DNA of 64,000 nucleotides from Isoetes taiwanensis. Taxonomy: Eukaryota; Streptophyta; Lycopodiopsida; Isoetales; Isoetaceae. The stretch spans positions 434,001-498,000 of the forward strand of contig JAJEKV010000184.1 of the NCBI GenBank assembly GCA_021234155.1, given 5' to 3'. Every line of letters begins with the position of its first letter. Position 1 is the first letter of the stretch. The notes below the pieces were generated by a model. That model worked only from the letters and a program-made list of their open reading frames with translations, ran no database searches and was not told where the DNA came from. A program made the translations under genes and the position numbers. Positions 27,452-38,129 of the stretch are shown in pieces.

Positions 27452-28413
27452 TTTTTTTTTTTTGAAGAACTGTGCCATCAATATATTAAAAGAATGGTAA
27501 TGTTACAAAGCAAGTGAGGAGGAAGGAGAACTGCCCCAAAGAGACAGCGATACCTCGACACTCCACAACAAACTCACAGAAAAACTGCAACTCTACTGCT
27601 GTACAAACCGACCATCACCATCTACAACACCCAAGAAGTCCCGCCAAATGGCAAACTTCCGCTCTACTACTCCCGGGAACACCAGAAAGCTTTGAAATAG
27701 CTTGTACACGAGTCGAGGAATCGAGAGAGGCTGCGTCCGCTGAATCCCCCGAAAGATCCACAAACCGCCCGCCGTCAGCCACACCAACCAAACCCGCCTG
27801 CCGATGCAAGGCTTGCTGCCGCAAGAGCTGCCAAACACCGGGATACACATGAAGCGTGGCTGGCGGGCTAGTCAATCTCACCGAAATAGTGCCCTAACCC
27901 AATCCCGTGCAGCCCGCAAGTGAGGGCATAAAACCGCATAATGCTCCACAAATCACGATGAAGGCCACAACAAGGGCGAGAGGGCTCACACCCGCCTAAA
28001 CCGACTCACAAGGGCATTCACCACGTCTGGCCGGTGCACCACCTGCCACAAGCACCCTAACCCGGTGGGGGGGAAGTGAGCTCCATGTCCACGTCCAAAG
28101 CGAAGGCCATCGAGAACCCTGGGCGCAGAGACCACTTGCCTGAAGGGGGCAGTGTGTCATGAATAGCCAGCACCTGGTAACAAGACCGCACAAAGCAAGA
28201 AGACACAACATCCGGATGAACCTTCCAAACCTGCACCACCACATCATCCTGAGGGACTATAGGTATGTGTAGCGGAATACTCCCCGCCACATGCTCCCAG
28301 ATAGCCCGGTCACTGCCCCTCAGGCGAAAGCGAGCTCGAAAGAACTCCCACGAAGCTAGCTGACCACCCCAATACCAATCCTCCAAGGTGAGCACAGCAG
28401 CTCGCCTCCAACG
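27452..28413 (-). mobile_element. LINE 3' part, copy 2, 5'-truncated
   Basis: A T run near 27452-27463 (polyA of a minus-strand element) leads into the block shared with 1039-1190. Farther in, minus-strand frames read DDVVVQVWKVHPDVVSSCFV and RSCYQVLAIHDTL, matching the D.v.W....dG.FsV.S.Y..L segment that precedes the LINE zinc domain. Frames are broken. It inserted into the tandem repeat at 27160-27340, whose remainder resumes at about 28414. Confidence 0.75.
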
Positions 28414-28766
28414 GGTAGTTAGGACAATATTAGTTATTCAAGAGACATACCATATAGGAATTCCAACATGGTGACGTCAAAGACGTAGATGAAGAGATTG
28501 CAACATACATGGATTCAATTGAGCAAGTTCATTGATAGGTTCTGGGCTAAAGTTAAAGACATAAAAAGATGCAAATGAAGAGATTGCAACATACATGAAT
28601 TCAATTGAGTAAGGTCTCTGACAGGTTCTAGGCTAAAGTTACAGACATAACCAGGCTTTTCATTTACAGGTTCCCAACATTTACTAAACCCAAATGTTGC
28701 CCAGCAACGCTGGGCACCGTTTCTAGTTTTCATATAGGTTTTTACAGCGCGGACGCCAAAAAAACC

Positions 28767-29330
28767 ATGGTTCATTTCAATACGCAGAATGAGAAGACTC
28801 CTCCCTGCAATGCTTTTCAGTTCCCGGCTGTTCTGCAGAAATTAAGAGACCCACATCGACAAGGCGCTGTGGTGTCCCATTATCAGAAGCCACATCGGCT
28901 TATTAATAATTTGTCTGATGGTTTTGCCACAGAGCTGGATCTTAGATGCCTTTTTCCGATCCGGGCACCAGGTTTTCGCCCTTAGCGAGCGCAATTTTAT
29001 CTCTGTCGACATAGACCCAGATAAAGTAAGTTTCATCAGGACCGAGGATAAGCTCTTGTGAATCCTTTCACGATGAAAGCGAAGCGGGAGGCACTTATAC
29101 AGCGAATACAGCCTCCACTTACGGGGAAGAAAAAGATGAGGAGGTGGAGTTTGTGGACTTGGAGCTGTGGGTGCCCGATCCCGAAAACCGCTTGTCGGGT
29201 AGGATTGGAATCGGAAGGAGGCTGCCTCTGCTGTTGCCTCATAAGAGCCAGGATCCTAAGGGGTACGAGTCCTATGGACCGGGAAGACCACCTCCCCCAC
29301 CTCTCGATAAATTTATACGACGAGTTTTAA
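28767..29330 (+). pseudogene. Methyltransferase C-terminal half (SAM-binding) and acidic tail
   Basis: Frame 28767-28985 reads MVHFNTQNEKTPPCNAF, VLQKLRDPHRQGAVVSHY and QKPHRLINNLSDGFATE. The next frame from 28978 reads ALSERNFISVDIDPDKVSF, and a third has the acidic KDEEVEFVDLELWVPDPENR and a Pro run. QKP..L...(l/i) and gRn.i.vd.DP flank the FxGxGT SAM-binding loop in beta-class enzymes; here the loop region (about 28930-28980) still has LDL..LF but is scrambled by indels. One palindrome core (ataaatttatac, about 29307) lies near its end. Confidence 0.6.
29304..29318. repeat. Palindrome copy F, partial
   Basis: cgataaatttatacgac keeps the ATAAATTTATAC core. It is the only copy right of the 24.8-kb array and lies next to the methyltransferase C-terminal sequence, extending the palindrome-bearing element to at least this point. 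Confidence 0.6.
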
Positions 29331-29378
29331 CTACTTCCATTGTAAACTATGTGCTAAGTATTATTATAATCACTACTA

Positions 29379-29468
29379 CAAAAATAGGTAGAAATGGCAC
29401 AAAAGTGATATTTATCCTCCGCCTTTTACCGTATAAACGTCACTTTTGTGCCATTTGGGGAGCACAAA
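29379..29468. mobile_element. Half copy of the 17.3-kb hairpin element, CACTA-like edge
   Basis: It starts cactactacaaaaatagg, then repeats the arm of 17340-17515 (aatggcacaaaagtga, tatcctccgcctttta, gtcacttttgtgccat) and the loop word ggggagcacaaa, where it stops at the LTR border. The CACTACTACAAAA start is typical of CACTA (En/Spm) ends. The right half is missing because an LTR retrotransposon inserted in the loop. Confidence 0.65.
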
Positions 29469-30895
29469 TGTGACATCCCCTACTATGATACGGTTGCTCT
29501 CAACAGATACAAACGAGTTCTTCCCCATACCAGCTCCATCTTGACTGGGGGCCCTTCACATATCACCGCACCCATAACGAGCCCCAAAGGGGAAGAGTGA
29601 AGGTGTCATTCTACCCCTCTCCCTCGGGGCCTACCTAGGCTGAGAAGCGTAAACATACATGTCGTTATACAACATAACTCTCCATCCACCCGGGAAGGGT
29701 GGTGCATCAACATCCTGCATAGACAATGGTCGACATCACATAGGGGTCCTACCCAGGCTCGAACTCAAGGGGATGACTGACTTGGGTCTCGAGTTCATTC
29801 TGGGGGCCGTAATTCATGGCAATGGATTTGGTCGGGCATAAGAACATGGCATAGGGTTGTCCCTCCATCAGCCCCTCCACATGCACACTTTGCGAGTAGG
29901 CTGAAAGGTGTTGGGACATTAGCCAGAGCCCGGGATGCATAGCCAAGGGGCTATTCACGGGTCTCATCCTCCCGATTACATTTGGGAAGGAAAGGATCGC
30001 TCCCTCCGGAAGGTCTGCATGATGACTCAAGGCGACTAGGAGGGCCAGCGCCGTATTCTTGAACCCACTGGAAAGTGTACACCACTTCCGGGTGTCGAGC
30101 CCATGCCTTACTTACCACTTGCAGCGGTGTTAAGCCATTAGGCCTAGTCACAATGATCCCCCTGGTAGGCCTTACACACCGGAGGATGCGTTGCAAGAGT
30201 CAGGACATGAACCTCCTTCTTAGCCAGTCTGGCCCCTTCACCCACAACCAGGTGTGGTTCTTGTACACAGGCCGAATCTATAGTGTGCTAGAGATTCTAC
30301 TCTAGGAGCATCAACTACAAGCTTTAGGGCCTCTACCCCCCTTCCCAATACAAGGAGTTCACAGAGATACATCATCCCAATACATCACAGAAGAACTAAA
30401 GAACTAGATCTAATCTATATCATAGAGTTAGGTTCTTTAGTTAGTGTCTGGGATCTAGAGATCTGGATAGCTGCTATGGGCAATTTAATAGGCTAAACCT
30501 ACTGATTCTATGACTAGAAGACGGTTTAAGCTATTAAATTGACCAAATACCTGATCCTTGAGTGGCTCTAAAACCCTAAGGACGAAAACTAGCAAGCTAG
30601 GGTTTTCCTACCCTAAATAGGCATGGGGTTTAGGGGTAGGGTTCCCAATTACCCATTTTGGCATTGGAAAGGCCCCACTTGCCTTTAATGGCTAGGTGGC
30701 AAAATGTGCCTACATGGAAAGGTGTGCCCACATTAATGTGCACATGTGCACATTAATAACATGTGAACATATCTAGCAAGTTGCCCCTAGGGCTACTTAC
30801 ACCGCTATCCACGGCGTACATATGTCGATTAGAGTTGGCGTGTCTGCGATGAGGGCGGTGATAATCCCGGACCGTATCTTTACCGGAACGTCACA
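29469..30895 (-). mobile_element. 3' LTR of a minus-strand Ty3 element
   Basis: The segment begins TGTGAC and ends GTCACA on the plus strand (short terminal inverted repeat). The plus-strand sequence just outside, ttctccccaccttgaaatg, is on the minus strand a polypurine tract (aaggtggggagaa), placing this LTR as the 3' LTR of the element reading leftward. Length about 1.43 kb. No ORF of interest within it. The matching 5' LTR is not found in the window. Confidence 0.75.
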
Positions 30896-31693
30896 TTCTC
30901 CCCACCTTGAAATGATGCTGTCCGCAACATCGTTGGTATCCCCACCTTGGGATCTTCCTAATCTGCAATCTGCAATCAACGTGATGCATACAATACTTAC
31001 ACATTTACCAAAATTACCCTAAGGTAATATTTTTAGAACATTATTACGTCATACTAAGGAATACTTATCAATTCGTAACATCATTAAACAAGTTATTTAC
31101 TAGCTTAGTTATTACGACATTAAGTTTAGACAAAATTTCAACATTTCATATCTATAATTATTGTTCGAGGTACTCTTCGTTCCTTGCAACACATTCCAAC
31201 AAAATTTGTGTTGCAAGTCTTAATATTCGACCTCCTTTTCCCTCCAGCGCTCTATTGGCCTGCAGGTCGACACTACGTTAGTACCATTTTAATTATTTAA
31301 TAAATTTTGGTTATATGGTGACCACCCACCTATCTACATGAATGCATGGCTAATCTCCTACGTGGGAAGAGGATGAATCTTCCATAATGGCCGAGTGGAG
31401 ACAGTCGCCTATATGCCTATATGCGCTCATGCCTACACCTCTAGTTGCCAAATGTGGAGGATATCCTTCCCGTATATGGGGCGTGAAGGATAGATTCCTC
31501 CTATCAAAGCATATATGGGGCTAAAGGTGCTTTCCCTATCAATGCATTCCTCAATGACCTCCTTTCTCTCGAGGTCGTCTACTTCCGTGGGACAGAAGTA
31601 GACTTTCTAATCTACCTTCCACTTTCCAAGCGAAACGCGGTCATGCCTACATTGACATTACACCACGCCCTAGAGATCACCGTAGTGGTCTCA

Positions 31694-31930
31694 TCATCGG
31701 TAACAACGCATGCGACCCTTACCAAGCATAGGTTGCATGCGTAGATGACCTGAGCCGATTTCTTCGGAGATGACCTTGCCGTCCCATTGCTCCATAAACT
31801 GTGGGTACTGCTTTACTAAATCTTTCTTAAGTACCCATGTCGCGTCTTCCACTGGCAAGTGTTTCCACTTGACCAAATACTGGAGGAATTCCGATCTCCT
31901 TGTTTTCTTGAAAGCTTTATCAAGAATCAA
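31694..31930 (-). pseudogene. Integrase C-terminal chromodomain
   Basis: The frame reads FLQYLVKWKHLPVEDATWV and KKDLVKQYPQFMEQWDGK. The Y.VKWk..p..daTWe pattern with aromatic residues is the chromodomain found at the end of chromovirus integrases, which targets integration to histone-marked chromatin. The expected Glu after TW is Val here. Confidence 0.75.
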
Positions 31931-32057
31931 TTCTAGAAGGCCGTCATTTCCAACAACGTTGGAGTGTCCAAGACTTCGTCTGGATTTGGAGTGTGCTTCT
32001 TCAGCAAACTTACGTGGAAGACCCTATGAATCTTTAGGTGTACTGGCAAGTCTAGCT

Positions 32058-33045
32058 TTAGGATTGATTACCTATTCTTTTGACTATTCTGAAGGGTCCA
32101 GCCCACCTTGGAGCAAGCTTCTTGCAATTCCCAATCCTGAGCTTCGTCTGCTTCACCTTGATCTTGAGCCATACATCATCTCCAACTTTGAACTCTCTAA
32201 CTGTTCGACGCTTGTCGGCGATGCTCTTTTGTCGACTTCTTGCTGCTAGCAGATATCCCCGAACCTCTTCCACGAGCCGCTGCGTATCAGCCAACATCTG
32301 CTGCGAAACTTCCACTTTTGACACAGGGTTGTGCCAAGTGCCTGGAGTTAGGCACTGATAGCCGTAATTGATCATAAATGGCGACATTTGGGATGATTTC
32401 TGCTTGGTGCTATTGTATGCAAACTCCACCAAGTGAATAAATTCTTCCCACATACTTTGCTAATTCCAGACATAGTTTCGTAGCATGTCTTCTAAGATCC
32501 TGTTGGTCCGCTCCGCTTGGCCATCCGTCTGAGGATGATACCGCGCTCATGGATAGCTTGGTCTGAATCGTTAGCAAAGGGTCTTGCCAAAAGGCACTCA
32601 TGAACCGGATCCATGCCGGAGATAATCTCCTTGGCATGCCATGAAGCTCGAAGATCTCTTTGGTGAAAAGCTTTGTTGTATCCATAGCTGTATCTTGGTC
32701 TGCAAAACATAAAATGTGCCATCTTCGACAACTTGTCGACCACTACCATCAAGGCATCCTTCCCTCTTCGTCCTTGGGAGCCACGTGATAAAATCCATCT
32801 TGATTACCTCCCACTTAGCGTTTGGCACCGCTAATGGCTCTAATGCCCACGAATTCCGGTTGCTTTCTGCCTTCCGATGCGTCTGTGGCATAGTGACATT
32901 CCTTGATGTAGCGAGCTATCGCTTCTTCATTCTGGCCAATAATAGGCTGGCTGCGTACTTTGAAATATGTTTTCATGAATCCCGCGTGGCCATTATTGGG
33001 CTGTTGTCGCGTGTCATGGAGGATCAATTTCCTTACACACGATGA
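32058..33045 (-). pseudogene. Ty3 integrase, frame-broken
   Basis: It carries GHAGFMKTYFKVRSQPII (near the zinc HHCC region), KMDFITWLPRTKREG (start of the catalytic core), LHGMPRR/KEIISGMDPVHECL (altered D-D motif region) and, in the last third, FAYNSTKQKSSQMSPFMINY and FKVGDDVWLKIKV. These are in Ty3 integrase order but in at least four frames. Confidence 0.75.
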
Positions 33046-33059
33046 TTCGGTGCATACAA

Positions 33060-34560
33060 CTTGTCCTTATGATATAACAGGTTGCCCTCCTTCTTATAAA
33101 TGCTTGAAGGCTTCCCGCTCTTTATCTGTTCTAGCCTCCCTCGAGAGGCTTGCCCATACTTCCCTGAAATCCACATCCGTTGGCAAGGTCTCCTCAATCT
33201 TCTTACCAAAAGTATTTGGAGGCGTGAATTGCATTGCAATGCACTCTAGTTATCGGGGGTGCCTTGAAAGCGCATCCGCTACCACGTTGAGCTTCCCAAA
33301 CATAGACTATCTCAAAGTCATATTCCTCGAGGAACTCCATCCACTTCCATGCCTCAGATTGAGGTGTGGTTATAAATGAATACATCTTGGAGGCTCACGA
33401 TGGTTTGGTATCCAATTGGAACTTCCTTCCCAAGAGATAGTGCCTCCATATTCTTAGCATACTGACGACCGCAAGCAATTCCTGATCATCGTGGGATATG
33501 CGCATTTCGGTCGTTCATCTTCACGAGTCATACGCTACCATAAGCTCTTCTTGCATAAGCACACACACCTGTAGCTATCTTACTGCATCTGTTTTGCTAC
33601 AAGCTTGTCTTTTCTCGGGTCCGGCGAGGTCAAGGCCGGGGGTCTGAAGGCTTCTTTCAACAATTCAAACCCCTTTTGGGCTTTCTTGTGCCAATGCTCG
33701 CCAATCTTTCACCTTATCGCCCCTCGTTGGGTGCGGTAGCAGGGGCGCTATCTTAGCAAAGTTCTTCACGAACTTCCCGAAGTACCACTAGCCTTCGAGA
33801 AAACTTCCGACCTCATGCACATTCTTCTTCGGCACCACCCTTTGAATCACTTTGCTTCAATCTTGGCGGGGTCCATCGAGATGCCTTACCGAGAGATCAC
33901 ATGACCAAGGTATTCCACCTTCTCCGGCGGCGGCACTTCGCCGACAACTTGGGGCATAACCGGTGCCTCTTCAACTTCTCTAGCACTCTTCTCAAGTGTT
34001 GTACATGCTCTTCAAGGGATCCGCTATACACCAAAATGTCATCAAAGAAAACAATCACAAAGGTGTCTGGAACTCCTCAAAGATATCGCTTCATGAGCCT
34101 CATGAACGCGTTGGGCATTTGATAAGCCGAAAGGCATTACCGCGGAACTCATAATGCCCATACCGCGGTCCTGGCGGTTTTATGGATATCTTCTTCCTTT
34201 ATCCGATCTGATGATAACCTGACCTTAAGTCGATTTTGAGAAGATCTTTGCTCCTTGAAGGCTGATCCATCAAGTCGCCTCGATCTTGGAAGTGCATACT
34301 TGTTCTTAATGGTGTGCTTATTCAACTGTCTATAGTCTATGCATCCTCAAACTACCATCCTTCTTCTTAACTAAGAGAATGGGCGCTCCAAATGGCGAGA
34401 CACTAGGTCTAATGAAACCTAGGTCAAGCGTCTCCCTGGAATCTTCTTTAGCTCGGACAACTCCTGCATTGTCATTCTATATGGAGCCTTGCTTGTTGGC
34501 TGTTCCCGGTTAGTGCTATCTGGCACTCGACTCCCCTATAAGGAGGGGAGCTGCTTGATC
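33060..34560 (-). pseudogene. Ty3 reverse transcriptase and RNase H, frame-broken
   Basis: The minus-strand complement of 34020-34055 encodes [12 protein letters not shown], the RT catalytic box, and about 34095-34135 encodes VMPFGLSNA with frameshifted MRLMKR after it. RNase H-like and connecting sequence lies at 33390-33900, and WKWMEFLEEYDFEIVY (the RNase H to integrase linker) at 33300-33350. Several stops are present. Confidence 0.7.
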
Positions 34561-34599
34561 TCATCCGGAAAGAGATCATGGAACTCCTGATCAGCTTAG

Positions 34600-36062
34600 C
34601 TATTTGCTTTCAAAACTTGTCGGAGCACCTTGTCTTCTTGCTTCCTTCCGATTCCGGCTCACTAATCTCCAGCTTGAAGATGTATGCCACTTTCTCACTC
34701 TTGATGCACTTGAATGATTAAGCTAGAAGACATACACCGCATGATGGGAACAACTTTTTACATTGTTATCTCAATGATCTTGCGTTGGGTGTTGGGAAGA
34801 TCACCTTCCGGCTTCCACAATCAATAATGGCCCTGGGGTCCAAGGTACTCCATACCTATGATCAAGTCGTATTTGCCAATGCCCATTACCTCTGCCCCCA
34901 TCGGATATTCATCCTGCAAGTCGATGTCAAAGTTGATTCTCTTGCCGCCCCTTTTTTTGCTCCACTTCTTTGACAAGCGGGCCTTGGCTTTTGACTTTTA
35001 GTGGTTTCAACTTCAACATTTGAACCGTTCAGGGGATGCAAAGTTATGGCTACTTCAAATCTATCGGGACTATAAATGACTTGGCTTTGGCCTTCCCTCT
35101 TGTGGAAATTACCTTATCTTTGGCTCTACGCTTGCTCTGTATCTATTTAGCGCAAAGATATGACACTCACCCCCCAATGTAGTCGGGGCTTCCTGCGCCG
35201 AATGGAGTTAGACACAAGGTGTCCCAATCTCCCAACTCTTGCTAGGTACGCACTCATAACATATGGAGTTCGTCCTATGGCTGGGCCGAAGCACCTGAAG
35301 CAAAGCTGCTTTTCTATGCACTCTGTCTCTTTTCCTTGAGCATGGCACGCAAAAGGATCGCCTTTGCCTTGGAGTAGTTTGATCCTTCCTGCTTGTCTTT
35401 GAAGGACACACCGCTTCTCTTTGCTTCCACGATTGCCACTATATGGGGCTTTAGCTGGTCTGGGTCAAGGTCCTCGGGCCTAAAAGCTGTCTGCTGCCTT
35501 TGCCTTTATCCTGGTAATATTCTTTGCCCTTGCCCGCTATTAGAGGTCCGTTCCTTGCAAGCTTATTGCCTTGGACTCCGCTTCTGATACTATTCTAGGG
35601 TTTATTGCCCGCCAAAGCTTGGGATCTCCTCATTCGGAGCCTTCAATGTAGCTCTCTCTTTGCATGCTTCTCCACCTAACTTTGGCTTTATCTGACCCTC
35701 GGCCTCATGAATTCCTCAGATATTTCTGCAGATGACTTGTTGCCTTTAACGCAACTGTGAACTCTTTGCATCATCTTTGATTTGTGTTCTCTTGGAACGT
35801 AATGGCGCTTTTGAAGGCTTTTAGCAAACTTCTTGAACCCGCAAGCATCCCCGCTTAAGCCATGAGCCTTGGCATAACCCCTTCCACCAAATGCGTCTTT
35901 TCTGCTTCTTTGTTTGCTTGCCACCCTACCTTTATCCTTATCCTTCATACCATAGGCGTTGCCATATTCACTCACTCTCGTCAAGCCAAGCCTCTCCTCC
36001 ATGCCCGGCCTATTCTCACGAGAATTGCTTTCGAGCTCACTGGCCTTCCAAACATTTCCCAA
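34600..36062 (-). pseudogene. Ty3 gag/protease-like region, poorly preserved
   Basis: The open frame 36062-35688 reads MGNVWKASELESNSRENRPG and DKDKGRVASKQRSRKDAFGG, basic and consistent with Gag. A Cys-rich stretch near 35270-35300 (CYEC) may be the remains of a zinc knuckle. Protease motifs could not be pinned down. Identification relies mainly on position upstream of RT. Confidence 0.4.
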
Positions 36063-36269
36063 TGCTGAGTCTACTTTCTTACGGTAGTCGAGAGGTTCTT
36101 AGTCCCTTAGAAATACGGTGTAAGGCTATATAATTTTGTATAAGTACAAATATAGCCTAAATTTTGACTTTTTAACTAATAAAACTTGATTGCTAAAAAG
36201 TAAACTAAAGGTTATGACATATTGTTTTTGGCATAAGGTAGGTTCATCACCTTAGCGCAATCGTTGAGG

Positions 36270-37930
36270 ACAAGCATTGTCTGGGGGGGAATGACAGACG
36301 GTCCAGGAATATATGCCATAAATCACGTATATTCCTGGATCAGTCACTATACAAGTCTATCTTCATAGCCTTGTATACCATAGATTGTGGCACTAGGGGC
36401 ATGGCCAGGATTATTCTCATAACTTAGCCAACCATAGAGTGAACCATTATCCACGTGGCCTTAACCTATTGGGCACCCGCCACACGGGACTCACCCGATT
36501 GGTGCCCCGTGGCATCCCAGGTGGACCTAACTTATATAGGCCTAAACCCCAACCCTAGCCTCTTTCGACCCTAGCACCCGAGACTCACCTACTGGGTTGA
36601 AACTCCGTTTCAACATCGCTTGCTGTGGCATAGACCTGGTCGCGGCAGCCAAAGAGTAGACGCCGTTCTTGGAGCAAGAGCAGCATCGCGCGGGTCGAAG
36701 ACCATGGAGGCACACGGATCCGGGAGGGAGAGCATCAGGAGCAGGCATGGTGGGTAGTAGTTTGGATAGCTCATCATGCGGAATTACCATTCCGTATGCT
36801 AGTATCTTGTATCTAGAGTAGAGCCATCCTAGAACTCAGATTCAACATCTTGAACCCTAATCAATTAACCCTAACCATTAGTTGTGATTTGCATGGATTA
36901 GGTTAAGATGTTCTTCTTATGATTATTCTCATGATGTGAAGATTATGTGATGATGGTTGATCATGTTTGCTCCTCTTGTTTTGGAAGGGGTAGAGACCCA
37001 GGGCCATATGGTGGCATGCTCCTTCGATCCCTTAGTTCCTATTAGATGCGGCTCGCATAGGAGCCCACCGTGCTATCCGAGGCTATGCGATGCCTCGGCA
37101 AAGACCACATAACGGGCTGGAGGGAATGTGGGACCGAGGATCCCCGCCGAGTGGGGGCTTCGGGATCCCATAGCTGGCTAGGCTTATGGTCGGTCACTTC
37201 GTGTGGGCGAGCATGGGTCCGACATCTCGGGCAACGGTGTTGTTCTGCCTCGAGAGCTGCAAGTGTTGGCTTGGCTCGTTTTTTGGGGGTTAAGTCGGTG
37301 CAAATGGAATCGCGGTGTCGCCATGATTCTAGCCGCCCACGGAACCTCTAGACCCTCGAAGGGGAGATGCAACCCCTTCCCCATCGACCAGGAGATGCAA
37401 CCCGGAGTAGTCCCCGATGGGTGATGCCATGGGGATTGCGTATCCCATGGGCTAGAGTCATGCCGTATACGGTTTAGCCCATCCGCAAAGTATGCACAGG
37501 AGGGGGCGGATGGAGTGGTCAACCCTAGCCGCTTGCCTCTATGCCAGCCTCGCCATTGTCATGACTTTGGCCTGTTCTATCTTGAGGCCTAGCCGTCACT
37601 ATCCCTCCTTATGAGTCCGAGCACGGGGTAGGGAGCTCTCATGTTTACTACCAAGTTTATCATCTTTGTATTGATATATGTGTGATGCACTACCCTTCGA
37701 GGTAGCACTTATATGTTTTATGCTAGTTACGCGGTTATCGCCTACCAAGATAGGAAGCCCATAGGGAAGGGCGCCGACACCTTTCGTGTTCCCTCCCGCA
37801 CTAGGGGTTACCTCGGAAGTCTTGGCGGGGTGATGACGAAGGTCCCGCAAGGTTGTTGAGCGGATGAGGATTTCTGCGGGTATGCGGTACCGGGCTACCG
37901 TATGTTTAGCGGGGCGCCACAACCCCCATT
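36270..37930 (+). mobile_element. Polypurine tract and LTR start of a second, plus-strand LTR element
   Basis: The sequence ggacaagcattgtctggggggga followed by aTGACAGACGG (36292) matches the layout of a Ty3-type polypurine tract and the start of a 3' LTR in plus orientation. TATA-like ttatataggcc lies near 36530. The right LTR border is not resolved; similarity cues end before the satellite-like repeat at 37.99 kb. No internal coding region of this element is visible to its left, so it may be a truncated copy. Confidence 0.5.
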
Positions 37931-37984
37931 AGGGAAACATGCTATCATGATATTACTAGAAAAGTTCTAAGTAAAGTTAGCATC

Positions 37985-38128
37985 AAAAAGGCATTTTATA
38001 CAATTTATACAAGACAGTTTATACAAGGCATTTATACAAGACTTGTTTATACAAGGCATTTATACAAGACATTTATACAAGGCATTTATACAAGCATTTA
38101 TACAAGATTTTATACAATTGCAAAACAT
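37985..38128. repeat. Satellite-like repeat of tttatacaagrca
   Basis: About ten imperfect copies of a 10-14 bp word (tttatacaag followed by gca or ac), as in gcatttatacaagacatttatacaagg. Not related to the TATAAATTTATA palindromes despite the AT-rich word; there is no dyad symmetry. Confidence 0.8.
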
Positions 38129-38129
38129 T

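Larger units (their letters stand above)
24950..28766. mobile_element. About 3.8-kb insertion splitting the methyltransferase, with gene-like fragments
   Basis: The methyltransferase sense stops at 24949 and resumes at 28767. Between them lie exon-like pieces (25083-25235, 25300-25380, 25451-25585, 25890-25998), a tandem repeat, two smaller nested insertions (27340-27446 and 27452-28413) and AT-rich DNA. The exon-like pieces have spliced-gene features but no domain I recognise. I cannot tell whether this is a gene-capturing transposon or several separate insertions. Neither end shows an obvious terminal repeat. Confidence 0.4.
20979..29330 (+). pseudogene. ParB-domain / N6-adenine DNA methyltransferase gene, multi-exon, interrupted
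   Basis: A plus-strand gene in order: N-terminal domain of unknown role; acidic/basic linker; ParB-like domain; linker; methyltransferase with ADIPYG (24418-24438, a DPPY-type catalytic motif); C-terminal SAM-binding half with HYQKPHRLI and RNFISVDIDPDK. The motif order (catalytic first, SAM-binding second) is the beta-class order of amino-methyltransferases. ParB-methylase fusions are known from phages and bacterial mobile DNA, and similar proteins occur with eukaryotic transposons. Several GT-AG introns are present, three of which contain palindrome copies. Insertions near 22.8-23.46 kb and 24.95-28.76 kb, and a scrambled FxGxG region, make it inactive here. It probably modified element or host DNA, by inference. 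Confidence 0.65.
30896..36062 (-). mobile_element. Ty3/gypsy chromovirus-like internal region, degenerate
   Basis: On the minus strand, from right to left, the order is gag/protease-like, reverse transcriptase, RNase H, integrase, chromodomain: the Ty3 order, with the chromodomain marking a chromovirus. All reading frames are broken by many small indels and stops, so the copy is inactive. No second 1.43-kb LTR or clear primer-binding site is seen at the right end, so the element is truncated there. Confidence 0.8.

Noticed and set aside
35578-35597. Complement of a primer-binding site (agtatcagaagcgg on the minus strand)
   Set aside because: It lies between gag-like frames rather than beside an LTR, and sequence to its right does not match the 29.5-30.9 kb LTR.
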